Positions 15,540 through 22,609 of a stretch of 27,096 nt of DNA are shown piece by piece. The position numbers and the translations under genes were made by a program. The notes under the pieces are model-generated. The model saw only the letters and a program-made list of their open reading frames with translations. It was not told the origin of the DNA and did not search any database. Every line of letters starts with the position of its first letter. Position 1 is the first letter of the stretch. The DNA is from an uncultured Clostridia bacterium (GTDB lineage Bacteria; Bacillota; Clostridia; Oscillospirales; Oscillospiraceae). The DNA lies in NCBI GenBank assembly GCA_945918815.1, contig CAMEIU010000005.1, positions 1 through 27,096 on the forward strand, written 5' to 3'.

Positions 15540-16319
15540 TCAGTTCAGCTGGAACGTGTAGTAAACCGCGGCAATGAACTCCACGGCGATGGCTCCGAAC
15601 ATGCAGTAGTAGGCGAACAGGCTGCCCAGGAACAGCACAGCGACGGTACAGCAGAGCCAGAGCACGTCCACAATGTAGATGAAGATGGGATTGAATTTGG
15701 AGGAGAACATGGCGTAGCTGTGTTTGCCGATCACCAGTTTTCCCTTGCGGCGGGCGGCCAGGAAGGCACACAGGGCGGTCCCAATCAGAACAACCATCAG
15801 CGCCACGAACAGCACAATGCTCTTGGCGTTCATGGCAAAGCCGGAGCTGTAGCCGAAGTACAGGCCGCCGGCGGCCACGGTAGAGAGGGATACCAGGAAG
15901 AATTCCCAACGGTACAGCTGGAAGATCACATACTGCAGCAGCACGGCCACGCAGAGGAAATACAGCAGGGGGAAGTTGTCCACCCAGGAGGTCCGCATGG
16001 TGAGGCCGGTGACAGCTGTCAGCAGGCCCAGGACCAGAATCCAGGGGAAGATCAGCCTGACGACGGGCTTTTTCCACACTGCCAGCAGCACGGCGGAGAT
16101 CACAGCCAGGGCCAGGCCTCCCGCCATGATCCAGGGCGTCAGGTCGTAGAGGGCCGAGAAGCCGCCGACGGTGGCGTAATACCGGCGCAGGGACCGCAGG
16201 GCGAAGAGCGCGCCGCAGAGCAGCACCAGGGCGATCATGACCTTGTAGACCACAGAATTGTCGTCCTTGGACTTCCGCAGCTTTTCCTCCGTCATATGTT
16301 TGTTTGTAGCCATATCCAA
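15540..16319 (-). CDS. Unknown multi-pass membrane protein
   Basis: About 259 residues with a charged N-terminal tail (TEEKLRKSKDD) and seven or eight hydrophobic segments, including VMIALVLLCGALFAL and IVLFVALMVVLIGTALCAF. No family is recognised. The start is either TTG 16319, with AAGGA 6 bases upstream, or ATG 16313, 12 bases from the same site; the two differ by two residues. It follows rsmE by 21 bases and shares its promoter and terminator, so it is in a two-gene operon. Confidence 0.78.
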   Translation of the reverse strand: MDMATNKHMTEEKLRKSKDDNSVVYKVMIALVLLCGALFALRSLRRYYATVGGFSALYDLTPWIMAGGLALAVISAVLLAVWKKPVVRLIFPWILVLGLLTAVTGLTMRTSWVDNFPLLYFLCVAVLLQYVIFQLYRWEFFLVSLSTVAAGGLYFGYSSGFAMNAKSIVLFVALMVVLIGTALCAFLAARRKGKLVIGKHSYAMFSSKFNPIFIYIVDVLWLCCTVAVLFLGSLFAYYCMFGAIAVEFIAAVYYTFQLN

Positions 16320-16340
16320 ATCAGATCCTTATGTTCAAAA

Positions 16341-17075
16341 TCAAGCAAGTTCGCCTGCCGCATAAAGAATGGCGGACAGGGCGCACAAAGGCGCGGTCTC
16401 GCACCGCAGGATACGCGGACCCAGGGAGCAGACCTGCATCCCGGCGTCCTGCGCCGTCCGTACTTCCGCCTCCGTCAGGCCGCCCTCGGGGCCGGTCATG
16501 ATGGCGGCAGTGGCAAAGGGCCGGGCTTCCACCGCGGCCTTCAGGGAAAGGGTGCGTTCGTTTTCATAAAACAGGGCGGAAAACTCCGCCTGGGCCGCCC
16601 GCTGGACGGCTTCCGCAAAGGAATTCAGCGCCAGGACCTCGGGGATCCGGCCCCGTCCGCTCTGCTCGGCGGCGGAGGCGGCGATTTTCTGCCAACGCTC
16701 CAGCTTTTTTTCAAGAGATTTCCGGTCCGGCCGGGAGACGCTCCGGTCACAGGGAAAGGCGACGATCTCCGCGGCGCCCAACTCCGTGGCCTTCTGAATC
16801 ACATGCTCCAGCTTGTCCGCTTTCGGAAAGCCCATATACACGCTGCATTGCAGCCTTGGCTCCGCGCGGGACGCTTCCTGGCTGTGAATCACCAGGGACA
16901 CCTGACCGGGACTGAAATCGGAGATGATACAGCGGTACTCCAGCCCCTGCCCGTCGCAGAGAATGACCTCGTCGCCGCGGCCAAGCCGCAGCACCTTGGC
17001 GTGGGCCGCCTGCTCGCCCTCCAGTACGGCAAAACTGCCCTGGAGCATGGCGGAAGAGACAAAAAATCTGGGCAA
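16341..17075 (-). CDS. rsmE: 16S rRNA m3U1498 methyltransferase
   Basis: A 244-residue SPOUT methyltransferase that methylates N3 of U1498 in 16S rRNA. The N-terminal PUA-like part begins LPRFFV and contains HAKVLRLGRGDEVILCDG. The SPOUT knot shows MTGPEGGLTEAEV and LGPRILRCETAPL, the S-adenosylmethionine site. TTG 17075 is chosen as start because RsmE proteins begin MPRFFV-like and GGGGAGGG lies 7 bases upstream; an ATG at 17129 would add 18 residues unlike the family. Its promoter lies at 17141-17169. Confidence 0.93.
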   Translation of the reverse strand: MPRFFVSSAMLQGSFAVLEGEQAAHAKVLRLGRGDEVILCDGQGLEYRCIISDFSPGQVSLVIHSQEASRAEPRLQCSVYMGFPKADKLEHVIQKATELGAAEIVAFPCDRSVSRPDRKSLEKKLERWQKIAASAAEQSGRGRIPEVLALNSFAEAVQRAAQAEFSALFYENERTLSLKAAVEARPFATAAIMTGPEGGLTEAEVRTAQDAGMQVCSLGPRILRCETAPLCALSAILYAAGELA

Positions 17076-17140
17076 AACACGGCCCTCCCCAACGGAACGA
17101 GATCCCAATCGCGCGGCGCAGCCGCACAATCGCAGAATGT

Positions 17141-17169
17141 ATTATAACAGAAACCATGCGCTTTCGCAA
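17141..17169 (-). promoter_or_regulatory. Promoter of rsmE operon
   Basis: On the minus strand, TTGCGA (17164-17169), 17-base spacer, TATAAT (17141-17146). Confidence 0.85.
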
Positions 17170-17212
17170 CTGTAAAAGTTGGCAAAGAACCCATGGAATT
17201 ATAAATTTTCAG

Positions 17213-17241
17213 TTGACAAAACACGCAGGAGCCGATATAAT
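17213..17241 (+). promoter_or_regulatory. Promoter of tRNA-Leu
   Basis: TTGACA (17213-17218), 17-base spacer, TATAAT (17236-17241). Confidence 0.92.
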
Positions 17242-17273
17242 ATACAGGCATTCAGAAAACTGAATACCGAGAT

Positions 17274-17357
17274 GCGGGAGTGCTGGAATGGTAGACAGGC
17301 ACGTTTGAGGTGCGTGTGTCCTATGGCGTGGGAGTTCGAGTCTCCTCTCCCGCACCA
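17274..17357 (+). tRNA. tRNA-Leu (anticodon GAG), integration site of the element
   Basis: An 84-base class II tRNA. Acceptor GCGGGAG pairs with CTCCCGC, the anticodon stem CACGT/GCGTG encloses TTGAGGT, a long variable arm follows, and the T arm has GTTCGAGTC. CCA is encoded. Its 3' end is duplicated at 23485-23510, and the gene stays intact after integration. Confidence 0.96.
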
Positions 17358-17358
17358 A
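17333..17358 (+). other. Attachment site attL (26-base core in tRNA-Leu)
   Basis: The core begins AGTTCGAGTCTCC and ends CGCACCAA, covering the T arm, acceptor 3' strand and CCA of the tRNA. It is identical to 23485-23510. Confidence 0.93.
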
Positions 17359-17360
17359 GG

Positions 17361-17405
17361 AAACCACGGTTCAATGTGTGAAGAACACAGGGAAACGTGG
17401 TTTTT
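17361..17405 (+). terminator. Element-borne terminator for tRNA-Leu
   Basis: Stem AAACCACG (17361-17368) with CGTGGTTT (17396-17403), an inner TGTGT/ACACA stem, then T run. It starts three bases past the att core, so it belongs to the element and replaces the tRNA's own terminator. Confidence 0.8.
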
Positions 17406-17459
17406 CTTTGTGCTTAATGGCATGAAATGTTTGCAAAAATAAACTGCATATCTCGCTTT

Positions 17460-17480
17460 GGGTGTTATTTGGGTGTTATG
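17460..17480 (+). repeat. Putative integrase arm-type sites, left end
   Basis: A tandem GGGTGTTATTTGGGTGTTAT, also present in the same orientation at 23353-23370 near the other end. Paired short direct repeats flanking the core are typical arm-binding sites of tyrosine integrases. Confidence 0.7.
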
Positions 17481-17481
17481 G

Positions 17482-17528
17482 CCCCAAAAACAGCAAAATC
17501 CCGCTCCGATTTGGGAGCGGGATTTTGC
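17482..17528 (-). terminator. Terminator of the integrase operon
   Basis: A perfect 15-bp stem GCAAAATCCCGCTCC (17493-17507) with 17514-17528, followed on the minus strand by TG and TTTTT. It starts 9 bases after the integrase stop. Confidence 0.88.
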
Positions 17529-17537
17529 GTTTTGGGC

Positions 17538-18722
17538 CTATGCGTGACGAACTTTCTTCTGCTGTTTGGCAAGCAGCTCCCCGACGCCCTCGCTTGCTTT
17601 TGCCCTGGCCTCGTCGAACGCATGAGCGTAGATATTGAGGGTGGTGGAGACGGTGGAGTGTCCCAGGTTCGCGGAGACTGTTTTTATATCTGCGCCCGAT
17701 GCAATCTGCAAGCTGGCGTTGATGTGGCGGAATTGGTGGATGCCGTAGAAGGGAAGATTGTTCCGATTGCAGAAGCGGCTTAACCAATTGTAAGGGGCAT
17801 TCGGGTGCAACGGTTTTCCATCCCAGCCGGTGAATAAGCGTCCACTGTCATGCCACTGGTCACCCATGGAAAGCCGTGTCTCAGCCTGAGAGATGCGCAA
17901 TTGCTTCAGGGCGTCAAATACCACTTGCGGCAAACGGAGGCAGCGGCGGCTTCCTGCGGTCTTTGGCGTGTCTGTATATACGCCGTCAGCTGGCGTGTAA
18001 TAGGAGGCGCGGGAAACATTGATAATCCGGTCCTCAAACTGAATATCCTGCCATTCCAGCCCCAGCAGCTCCCCGCGGCGAAAGCCGCTGTAGACTGCCA
18101 GCGTGAAGAACGCCCGCCACATGACCGGCGCGGCTTCAAGGGCTTCCAGGAACAATTGCGTTTCCTCCAGGGTATAGCAGTGGATTTCTTTTCCCTTCGG
18201 CTCAGGCAGGACGGTATTTCTGCACGGATTGTCTCTGACCATTCCCATTCTGATTGCGTATTGAAACACGCTGGAAATAAAGGAGCGGTATTCCTTGATC
18301 GTTTTGGGAGCAAGGCCCCCGCCTGTGGTCTGGTTAATTCCTGGTTCGCTTAGATTGTTGAGGAACTGCTGAATATGGCGCGGTGTGATTTTGTCCATTC
18401 GGAGATGCCCGATAGCTTGATTAACCCGCTCCGTGTATTTCCTCATTCGCTGTATGCTGCTGGCCTTTAATTTCTTGGCGGCATACTCTGAAAACCACTG
18501 TTCGGCAAAGACAGAAAACTTTATATCGCCGGACATGGTACAGCTTTCACATTCCTCTTGAAAACGAAGCAGCTCCTTTTCTAGCTCTTTCTGTATCTTC
18601 TTCTCAGACATACCCGGAGCGGGCTTCCAGGTCTTTGACCGCTGGATTTGGCGTCCATCTGCCGTATAGCCGCAAGATGCCCGAAGACGATAGCTTTCGC
18701 CGCGCTTTTCTGCATATGCCAT
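17538..18722 (-). CDS. int: Tyrosine recombinase (integrase)
   Basis: A 394-residue phage/ICE-type integrase. An N-terminal arm-binding domain (residues about 1-50) precedes a SAM-like core-binding domain (about 65-165). The catalytic domain has Arg in SGFRRGELLGLEW, Lys in TPKTAGSRRCL, HQFRH (canonical HxLRH), GHSTVSTT and the nucleophile Tyr in LNIYAHAF. The start is the ATG at 18722, with AAGGAG 11 bases upstream; the in-frame GTG at 18734 abuts that site. It begins 8 bases after the repressor stop, so both are read from the repressor's promoter. Its 3' end faces the tRNA. It catalyses integration at, and excision from, the tRNA-Leu core. Confidence 0.95.
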   Translation of the reverse strand: MAYAEKRGESYRLRASCGYTADGRQIQRSKTWKPAPGMSEKKIQKELEKELLRFQEECESCTMSGDIKFSVFAEQWFSEYAAKKLKASSIQRMRKYTERVNQAIGHLRMDKITPRHIQQFLNNLSEPGINQTTGGGLAPKTIKEYRSFISSVFQYAIRMGMVRDNPCRNTVLPEPKGKEIHCYTLEETQLFLEALEAAPVMWRAFFTLAVYSGFRRGELLGLEWQDIQFEDRIINVSRASYYTPADGVYTDTPKTAGSRRCLRLPQVVFDALKQLRISQAETRLSMGDQWHDSGRLFTGWDGKPLHPNAPYNWLSRFCNRNNLPFYGIHQFRHINASLQIASGADIKTVSANLGHSTVSTTLNIYAHAFDEARAKASEGVGELLAKQQKKVRHA

Positions 18723-18730
18723 TATTGAAA

Positions 18731-19375
18731 TCACTCCTTGGAAATTGCGTCATTTGTCATAAAACGAATCAGGTCATCCAACCAAAGGTGCGCTCGGTAT
18801 GAAAGATAGTCAACAAGATCATTTTCAACAACTAGTCGAGCATCTTTGATTCCAAGCTTTTCTTTGGCTAAAGTTTCAATTTCCGATGCAGCTTTTGAAA
18901 AGCCCCAAACGGCACCATGCGAAGGATCTTCAGAGAATCTCGCATCATCTAATAATTCATCGGTTTCTAGCTCTGGATATCTAAGATGTTTTGAATTTTT
19001 GATAGTGCTAAGCAACTCTTGCAGAGTGACTAGGAACCTTTGCAATTCTCCGTCCTCAGAAAAGCAGATAAAATAGTCAAGAAACGGGGACAATCCTAGG
19101 TCCTTGATACGAAGCAATTCTGAAATTGCGCCTTTGGATAGTCCTAACTCGTCAATTGCTGTTGGTACATGCGACGGATCGTTGGATAAGCCCAAAAGGT
19201 AATCAGCAGATACTTTAAAATATTGCGCGAGAGAAACAAGTGTATTTGCATCTGGCACGCGGTCCCCTCGTTCATAATTACCTAGCGCTGATTGCGAGAT
19301 ACCAATTTGATTTGCTAATTCTGCTTGAGAACAATAATCCTTTTCTCGCAGAAGTTTAATTCGCTCACCTATCAT
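18731..19375 (-). CDS. XRE-family repressor (CI-like)
   Basis: A 214-residue protein with an N-terminal helix-turn-helix (residues 1-62, SQAELANQIGISQSALGNYERGDRVPD) and a C-terminal region of about 150 residues of no recognised family. It lacks the Ala-Gly and Ser/Lys pattern of LexA/CI self-cleaving repressors, so induction by RecA-driven cleavage is not evident. GGGGGAG precedes the ATG. It is divergent from the small XRE gene at 19551. The region between them has five operator half-sites placed on both promoters, so it most likely represses both directions and keeps the element silent. Confidence 0.88.
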   Translation of the reverse strand: MIGERIKLLREKDYCSQAELANQIGISQSALGNYERGDRVPDANTLVSLAQYFKVSADYLLGLSNDPSHVPTAIDELGLSKGAISELLRIKDLGLSPFLDYFICFSEDGELQRFLVTLQELLSTIKNSKHLRYPELETDELLDDARFSEDPSHGAVWGFSKAASEIETLAKEKLGIKDARLVVENDLVDYLSYRAHLWLDDLIRFMTNDAISKE

Positions 19376-19396
19376 AAATGCTCCCCCTTTTGTAAC

Positions 19397-19425
19397 AGAA
19401 TAACACGTTTAAGCACAAATGTCAA
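19397..19425 (-). promoter_or_regulatory. Leftward promoter of repressor and integrase
   Basis: On the minus strand, TTGACA (19420-19425), 17-base spacer, TATTCT (19397-19402). The operator half-site 19412-19422 overlaps its -35, which suggests autoregulation. Confidence 0.85.
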
Positions 19426-19531
19426 TGGTGCGTGTATATATGAGCATAAATGTGTTGACATTTATGCTTTTGTATGATATGCTTTGAATAAGCACGAATG
19501 TAAACACATAAAACTATATAAGCACAAACGA
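19412..19531. promoter_or_regulatory. Operator array of the divergent switch
   Basis: Five copies of AGCACAAATGT-like half-sites: AGCACAAATGT (19412-19422), AGCATAAATGT (19443-19453), its inverse ACATTTATGCT (19458-19468), AGCACGAATGT (19491-19501) and AGCACAAACGA (19521-19531). The middle pair makes a perfect 11-4-11 palindrome whose right arm overlaps the rightward -35. Confidence 0.85.
19455..19483 (+). promoter_or_regulatory. Rightward promoter of the element
   Basis: TTGACA (19455-19460), 17-base spacer, TATGCT (19478-19483), with an extended -10 TG at 19475-19476. Confidence 0.82.
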
Positions 19532-19550
19532 AAAAGAAAGAAGGATAATT

Positions 19551-19781
19551 ATGATTCGAGCAAAAGAAGGCGTGCTGATGGAAAAACGCATTAAAACAGG
19601 ACTTAGCAAGTCAGATTTAGCCAGAAATGCGGAAATGAACCATTCTGTAATTTGCCGCGTGGAGAACGGAGGGAGCATTAGCCCAAAGTCTGCAAAAGCA
19701 ATTTGTGAAGCACTTGGTGAAGAATTCGAGACATTATTTGAAATTGAACCCAGAAAGGGGAATGAAAATGTCACTGCCTAA
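19551..19781 (+). CDS. Small XRE-family DNA-binding protein (Cro-like)
   Basis: A 76-residue helix-turn-helix protein (IKTGLSKSDLARNAEMNHS then VICRVENGG), little more than one XRE domain. It is first in the rightward operon. By position it is Cro-like: it may counter the repressor or regulate the rightward operon. AAGAAGGA lies upstream of the ATG. Its last codons overlap the next gene by 14 bases in another frame, so the two are coupled. Confidence 0.82.
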   Translation: MIRAKEGVLMEKRIKTGLSKSDLARNAEMNHSVICRVENGGSISPKSAKAICEALGEEFETLFEIEPRKGNENVTA

Positions 19782-20010
19782 AATGCGCACTGCGCCCGGC
19801 GTCCTGGCAGAAATTAAGGCGCAGGACCCTGATACAGAGGTTTCGCTTCACATGGTCCGCCGTATCATCAATAGTGGGCGTGTGCCGGTTGTCAACGCCG
19901 GGAATAGAAAACTGGTCAGCGTAGATGCGGTTATTGCCTACCTGGAGGCGGGAGAGGAACAGCAAGTCGATGGAGCGGGCAAAATCCGGCAGCTGCCTGT
20001 GAATTTTTAA
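19768..20010 (+). CDS. Excisionase-like winged-helix protein
   Basis: An 80-residue protein. Its central part (VSLHMVRRIINSGRVPVV then AGNRKLVSVDAVIAYLEAG) fits the MerR/excisionase-like winged helix often annotated as a DNA-binding protein next to integrases in clostridial elements. It would bend att DNA and direct the integrase toward excision. Placing it under the repressed rightward promoter fits that role. The start at 19768 is supported by AAAGGGG 7 bases upstream. The function is inferred from fold and position. Confidence 0.72.
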   Translation: MSLPKMRTAPGVLAEIKAQDPDTEVSLHMVRRIINSGRVPVVNAGNRKLVSVDAVIAYLEAGEEQQVDGAGKIRQLPVNF

Positions 20011-20050
20011 GGTGTCCAAATTGGACACAAGACACGAAAGGAGTAACACA

Positions 20051-20434
20051 ATGGAAAAAGATTTCAATTTGACCCTTGATTCCGACCTGTTTACCCTGGA
20101 ATTCGCTACCAATGAGAACAAAAAGAAAGTAAACCTCTACGCAGAGACATGCTACTCTGAGGAATGTCCGACATACGATTTTGAAGCGGAGCTTACGCCG
20201 GAGGAAGCGGAGATGATAACGCCGGACAAGGCCGCTGCGTTGTTTAGCCTGATTGCGAACCTTGCGACACGGGATATCGAAGCGGAAGCAGAATTTGGGG
20301 AACTGGTGAAAGAAACCATGTCGGAGGTCGTATCTTTCGAAGATGTTCCGGTCTATGTTTCCTGTTTTGAAGAAATGCTATATGCCTTGGTGAACTCGTT
20401 CTTGTTTGGTGCGCGTAATGGCGAAGCGGGTTAA
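20051..20434 (+). CDS. Unknown acidic protein of the element
   Basis: A 127-residue acidic protein starting MEKDFNLTLDSDLFTLEF, with AAAGGAG 8 bases before the ATG. It contains a PTYDFEAELTPEEAEMITPDK stretch, interrupted by no signal or membrane segment, and a helical C-terminal half. No family is recognised. It overlaps the Rep gene start by 17 bases, so it probably works with Rep or is translated to allow Rep translation. Confidence 0.75.
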   Translation: MEKDFNLTLDSDLFTLEFATNENKKKVNLYAETCYSEECPTYDFEAELTPEEAEMITPDKAAALFSLIANLATRDIEAEAEFGELVKETMSEVVSFEDVPVYVSCFEEMLYALVNSFLFGARNGEAG

Positions 20435-21140
20435 AATCGAAACTGCCGGTCAGCTGGTGCGGATGTGCTGCTATACGATGCAGCTCCCGCAGGACAGCGA
20501 CAAAGCCCGGGCCGAAAAAAAGAAAATGTCCAGCGCGGCCCGCTCCAGGATCAATGCAAGAACGTCATGGAATAAATGCCGCCTTGTAATGTCAGCCAAT
20601 TTCACCGTTGGAGATATGTTTCTGACATTGACGTATTCAGATCAATATCTTCCAACGGAGCGGGCGGAAGCTGTTGAACGCCTGCGCGGCTGGATTGATG
20701 AAATCCGGGCGGAGTATAAAAGGGCGGGACAGGCTGTGAAATACATCTATGCAACGGAAAACGCGCACGGAGAAGGCCGGTATCATCTTCATTTGGTTGT
20801 AAACAGAATCGACCATGCCGAAGAATTCATGCAAGCCCATTGGCCCTATGGACATATCAAGTTTGAGACGGTTGCTTCCATGGATTTTACAGCCCTATCC
20901 AAGTATTTTACAAAAGAGGGCGGGGATAATGGCCGCAAGCTCGGCCAGCAGACCTGGACGCCATCTCGCGGCCTTAGAAAGCCGGAGATCAAGACAGAAT
21001 TCGTGTCTGATAATTTTACGCTTGTGACGCCTCCAGGCTGCATAACGCTTGCCAATCCGTCAGACAGAAACGAATACGGGGAATTCGCCTATTTGGAGTA
21101 TTTAGTCCCTGCAAAACAATTGAAAAAGGACGCAGAGTAA
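20418..21140 (+). CDS. rep: HUH-endonuclease replication initiator (Rep, G2P/ORF2-like)
   Basis: A 240-residue rolling-circle initiator of the type found in small phages and plasmids. Motif 1 is MFLTLTYSDQYLP (about residues 70-82). The metal-binding HUH motif is RYHLHLVVN (His-Leu-His, about 121-129). The catalytic tyrosine lies in LSKYFTKEG (about 160). A single tyrosine suggests a Rep rather than a two-tyrosine A protein. It nicks one strand at an origin and stays bound to the 5' end. The start ATG has no good ribosome binding site and sits inside the end of the previous gene, pointing to translational coupling and low expression. No helicase domain is fused, so host PcrA/UvrD would be used. 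It lets the excised circle replicate. Confidence 0.85.
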   Translation: MAKRVKIETAGQLVRMCCYTMQLPQDSDKARAEKKKMSSAARSRINARTSWNKCRLVMSANFTVGDMFLTLTYSDQYLPTERAEAVERLRGWIDEIRAEYKRAGQAVKYIYATENAHGEGRYHLHLVVNRIDHAEEFMQAHWPYGHIKFETVASMDFTALSKYFTKEGGDNGRKLGQQTWTPSRGLRKPEIKTEFVSDNFTLVTPPGCITLANPSDRNEYGEFAYLEYLVPAKQLKKDAE

Positions 21141-21657
21141 ATGAAATTGTGAGGATTGCACAAGGTAATTTCTTAAAGGGCAATGCGCCCTTTGGGGCTT
21201 GATGCAGTGTATATCTTTAGGTGAGACCATGTAGAAAAAACAGAAAAACGCCCCGCGCTGGTTCCAACGTGCTATAATGGCATTGGAGCGGCGCGGGGTG
21301 TTTTTGCGCTGTGATCGCAAGAAAAAAGCGGCCAATTTGGAGGAAAAAAGGCGTCAAAAAAGTGCGCAAAAAACGGCCGGTTTTTGCTGACTTCCTACGT
21401 CCGCGCACGGGCGGGCGTGTGCAAGCGCAAGTATGTGCGCGGGCGTGGTTCTATACACGTCCCCCGGGGGTAAAAAAGTTTCATACTGCTATGCAGAAAA
21501 CCACGGGCCCCCTCAAGTGCGAGAAAAAATCCCCCATGACGTACAGCAGCGCACAAGACCGGCTGACAGGCGCAAAAGCGGGACACGGAACAAACCACGG
21601 AACCAAGCAAAAGCGGCCCACAGGCCCTAATGGGGCGGCTGCGGCCACTTTGCGCAT
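21141..21657. other. Gene-free stretch after rep, candidate replication origin
   Basis: These 517 bases have no convincing gene. They hold the rep terminator hairpin, A-runs alternating with GGCC/GCGC blocks (21310-21385), GC-rich repeats (GGGCGGGCGTG, GCGGGCGTGG near 21408-21448) and the palindrome CCCCCGGGGG (about 21462-21471). The position beside rep and the structure fit an origin or single-strand origin, but no known nick site is recognised. Confidence 0.4.
21244..21305 (+). terminator. Large hairpin after rep (terminator, possible nick-site carrier)
   Basis: A 15-bp stem with one wobble pair, 21244-21258 with 21291-21305 (ACGCCCCGCGC/GCGCGGGGTGT core), ending in five T. The 32-base loop has an inner TCCAA/TTGGA stem whose tip contains TGCTATAATGG, an extended -10 sequence. 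Confidence 0.75.
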
Positions 21658-21885
21658 TTATAGGGTGCCGTATGCTTTCATGATAGCGGCAACACTGTCA
21701 CCGGCCTCAAGGCCAGCTGCAGCGAAACGCAAAAAGCGCATGAACGCTTCTTTGTCATCAGCCTGGTCATACAGCTGGCGAAGCTCCTGAAGCATGGCCT
21801 CTTGACTGGTGCTGCTACTGAGCAGCGGTAATTTTGGCCCCTGCTTTGGCCTTGACGCCCTGGACGCGCCGCTTTCGCTTTCCAT
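21658..21885 (-). CDS. Small unknown protein of the element
   Basis: A 75-residue protein beginning MESESGASRASRPK. The start ATG at 21885 has AAAGGGG 7 bases upstream; a longer reading to 22083 would run through a strong hairpin and lacks a site. A Ser/Pro-rich head is followed by a helical tail (MLQELRQLYDQADDKEAF then MRFLRFAAAGLEAG). No family is recognised. It is second on the minus strand after the gene at 22071. Confidence 0.65.
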   Translation of the reverse strand: MESESGASRASRPKQGPKLPLLSSSTSQEAMLQELRQLYDQADDKEAFMRFLRFAAAGLEAGDSVAAIMKAYGTL

Positions 21886-21961
21886 GTAAAAACCCCTTTC
21901 CTTCCTCTCTGCGGCCTGTGGGGGTGTCTGACGCCCGATGCCCGCATTTCCTTGGTAGCCC

Positions 21962-22008
21962 TTGATTTCTTGCGTGGAGCGGGCTATAATACAGTCATAG
22001 CCCGCTCC
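21962..22008 (+). promoter_or_regulatory. Hairpin with embedded plus-strand promoter
   Basis: An 11-bp perfect stem GGAGCGGGCTA (21976-21986)/TAGCCCGCTCC (21998-22008) with loop TAATACAGTCA. TTGATT (21962-21967), a 17-base spacer and TATAAT (21985-21990) form a plus-strand promoter inside it. The transcript would run antisense to the gene at 22071-22346. Confidence 0.55.
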
Positions 22009-22070
22009 GTGTGGGTTTTGTGGGGCCTCTTGCATCTGGCTTTGGTCGGCGTTGATGCAAGGGGCTTTCC

Positions 22071-22346
22071 TCATGCCAGACAAAAGCGCCGGGTGGTGGT
22101 TTCCCTGGTGTACTGGCCGTACAGCTCTGCGTGGGTGGCTTTGAACGCCTTGCTGTCAAAGCGGCAGCTGATGACCGGCTTCCAGGTGATTTTATAATCT
22201 GTACCGGTCAGCTCATCCACGCCCTGGGCGGTCATGTGGGCCTTGATTTGGTCTTGCAGGGCCTCCATCTCGGCGGCCAGCTCATCGGCCATTCTGCGAA
22301 GCTCTCGCAGCTCCTGGACCTTGCTTGTGAGTTCAATTGTTCCCAT
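22071..22346 (-). CDS. Small phage-type protein, Gp157-like
   Basis: A 91-residue protein with an N-terminal coiled coil (VQELRELRRMADELAAEMEA, residues about 9-28), then TDYKITWKPVISCRFDSKAFK and a basic tail TTTRRFCLA. The layout resembles short relatives of siphovirus Gp157 proteins common in clostridial phages and plasmids, whose role is unclear (Gp157 itself has been linked to phage resistance). AGGAGGT lies 7 bases before the ATG. Its promoter (22449-22477, minus strand) shares operators with the toxin-antitoxin operon. Confidence 0.72.
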   Translation of the reverse strand: MGTIELTSKVQELRELRRMADELAAEMEALQDQIKAHMTAQGVDELTGTDYKITWKPVISCRFDSKAFKATHAELYGQYTRETTTRRFCLA

Positions 22347-22448
22347 GGTTTATACCTCCTGATTTGGATTTTTGGATATCACCTGGCGTTGTTTTCTTAT
22401 GCCTTTGGCTCAGTTTCCACCAGGATGTTTCCCTCATCAACTGTCTAT

Positions 22449-22477
22449 ATTATACAATATATGTTCCCATATATCAA
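22449..22477 (-). promoter_or_regulatory. Leftward promoter of the Gp157-like gene
   Basis: On the minus strand, TTGATA (22472-22477), 17-base spacer, TATAAT (22449-22454). Palindrome A lies over the spacer and -35. Confidence 0.8.
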
Positions 22478-22538
22478 TTGACAAAGCGTACAAATATATG
22501 GGTACATATATGTTTATTTTATATATGGACACATATAG
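22457..22538. promoter_or_regulatory. Three 7-4-7 palindromic operators (toxin-antitoxin control)
   Basis: ATATATG-N4-CATATAT occurs at 22457-22474 and 22494-22511, and with one change (CATATAG) at 22521-22538. Spacers are TTCC, GGTA and GACA. Site A covers the leftward promoter and site C the -35 of the rightward promoter. Ribbon-helix-helix antitoxins bind such repeated palindromes. Confidence 0.85.
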
Positions 22539-22554
22539 AAAAATGGTGTATAAT
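22526..22554 (+). promoter_or_regulatory. Promoter of the toxin-antitoxin operon
   Basis: TGGACA (22526-22531), 17-base spacer, TATAAT (22549-22554). A second TTGACA lies at 22478 without a well-placed -10. Confidence 0.82.
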
Positions 22555-22609
22555 ATGGCTATAATGAGAAAAGTGCCTTTGTTTTTTAGGGCATGAAAGG
22601 AAAATGCAA

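Noticed and set aside
15366..17147. Plus-strand open frame of 593 codons
   Set aside because: It runs opposite the membrane-protein and rsmE genes, crosses their ends and terminator, lacks a start context, and has low-complexity Gln/Gly/His composition.
17460..17480. GGGTGTT repeats as a CRISPR remnant
   Set aside because: Units are too short, lack spacers and occur at both element ends next to att, which fits integrase arm sites.
21311..21790. Plus-strand open frame of 159 codons after rep
   Set aside because: It starts at GTG without a ribosome binding site, is Lys/Arg-rich from A-runs and overlaps a better-supported minus-strand gene. I treat the region as non-coding.
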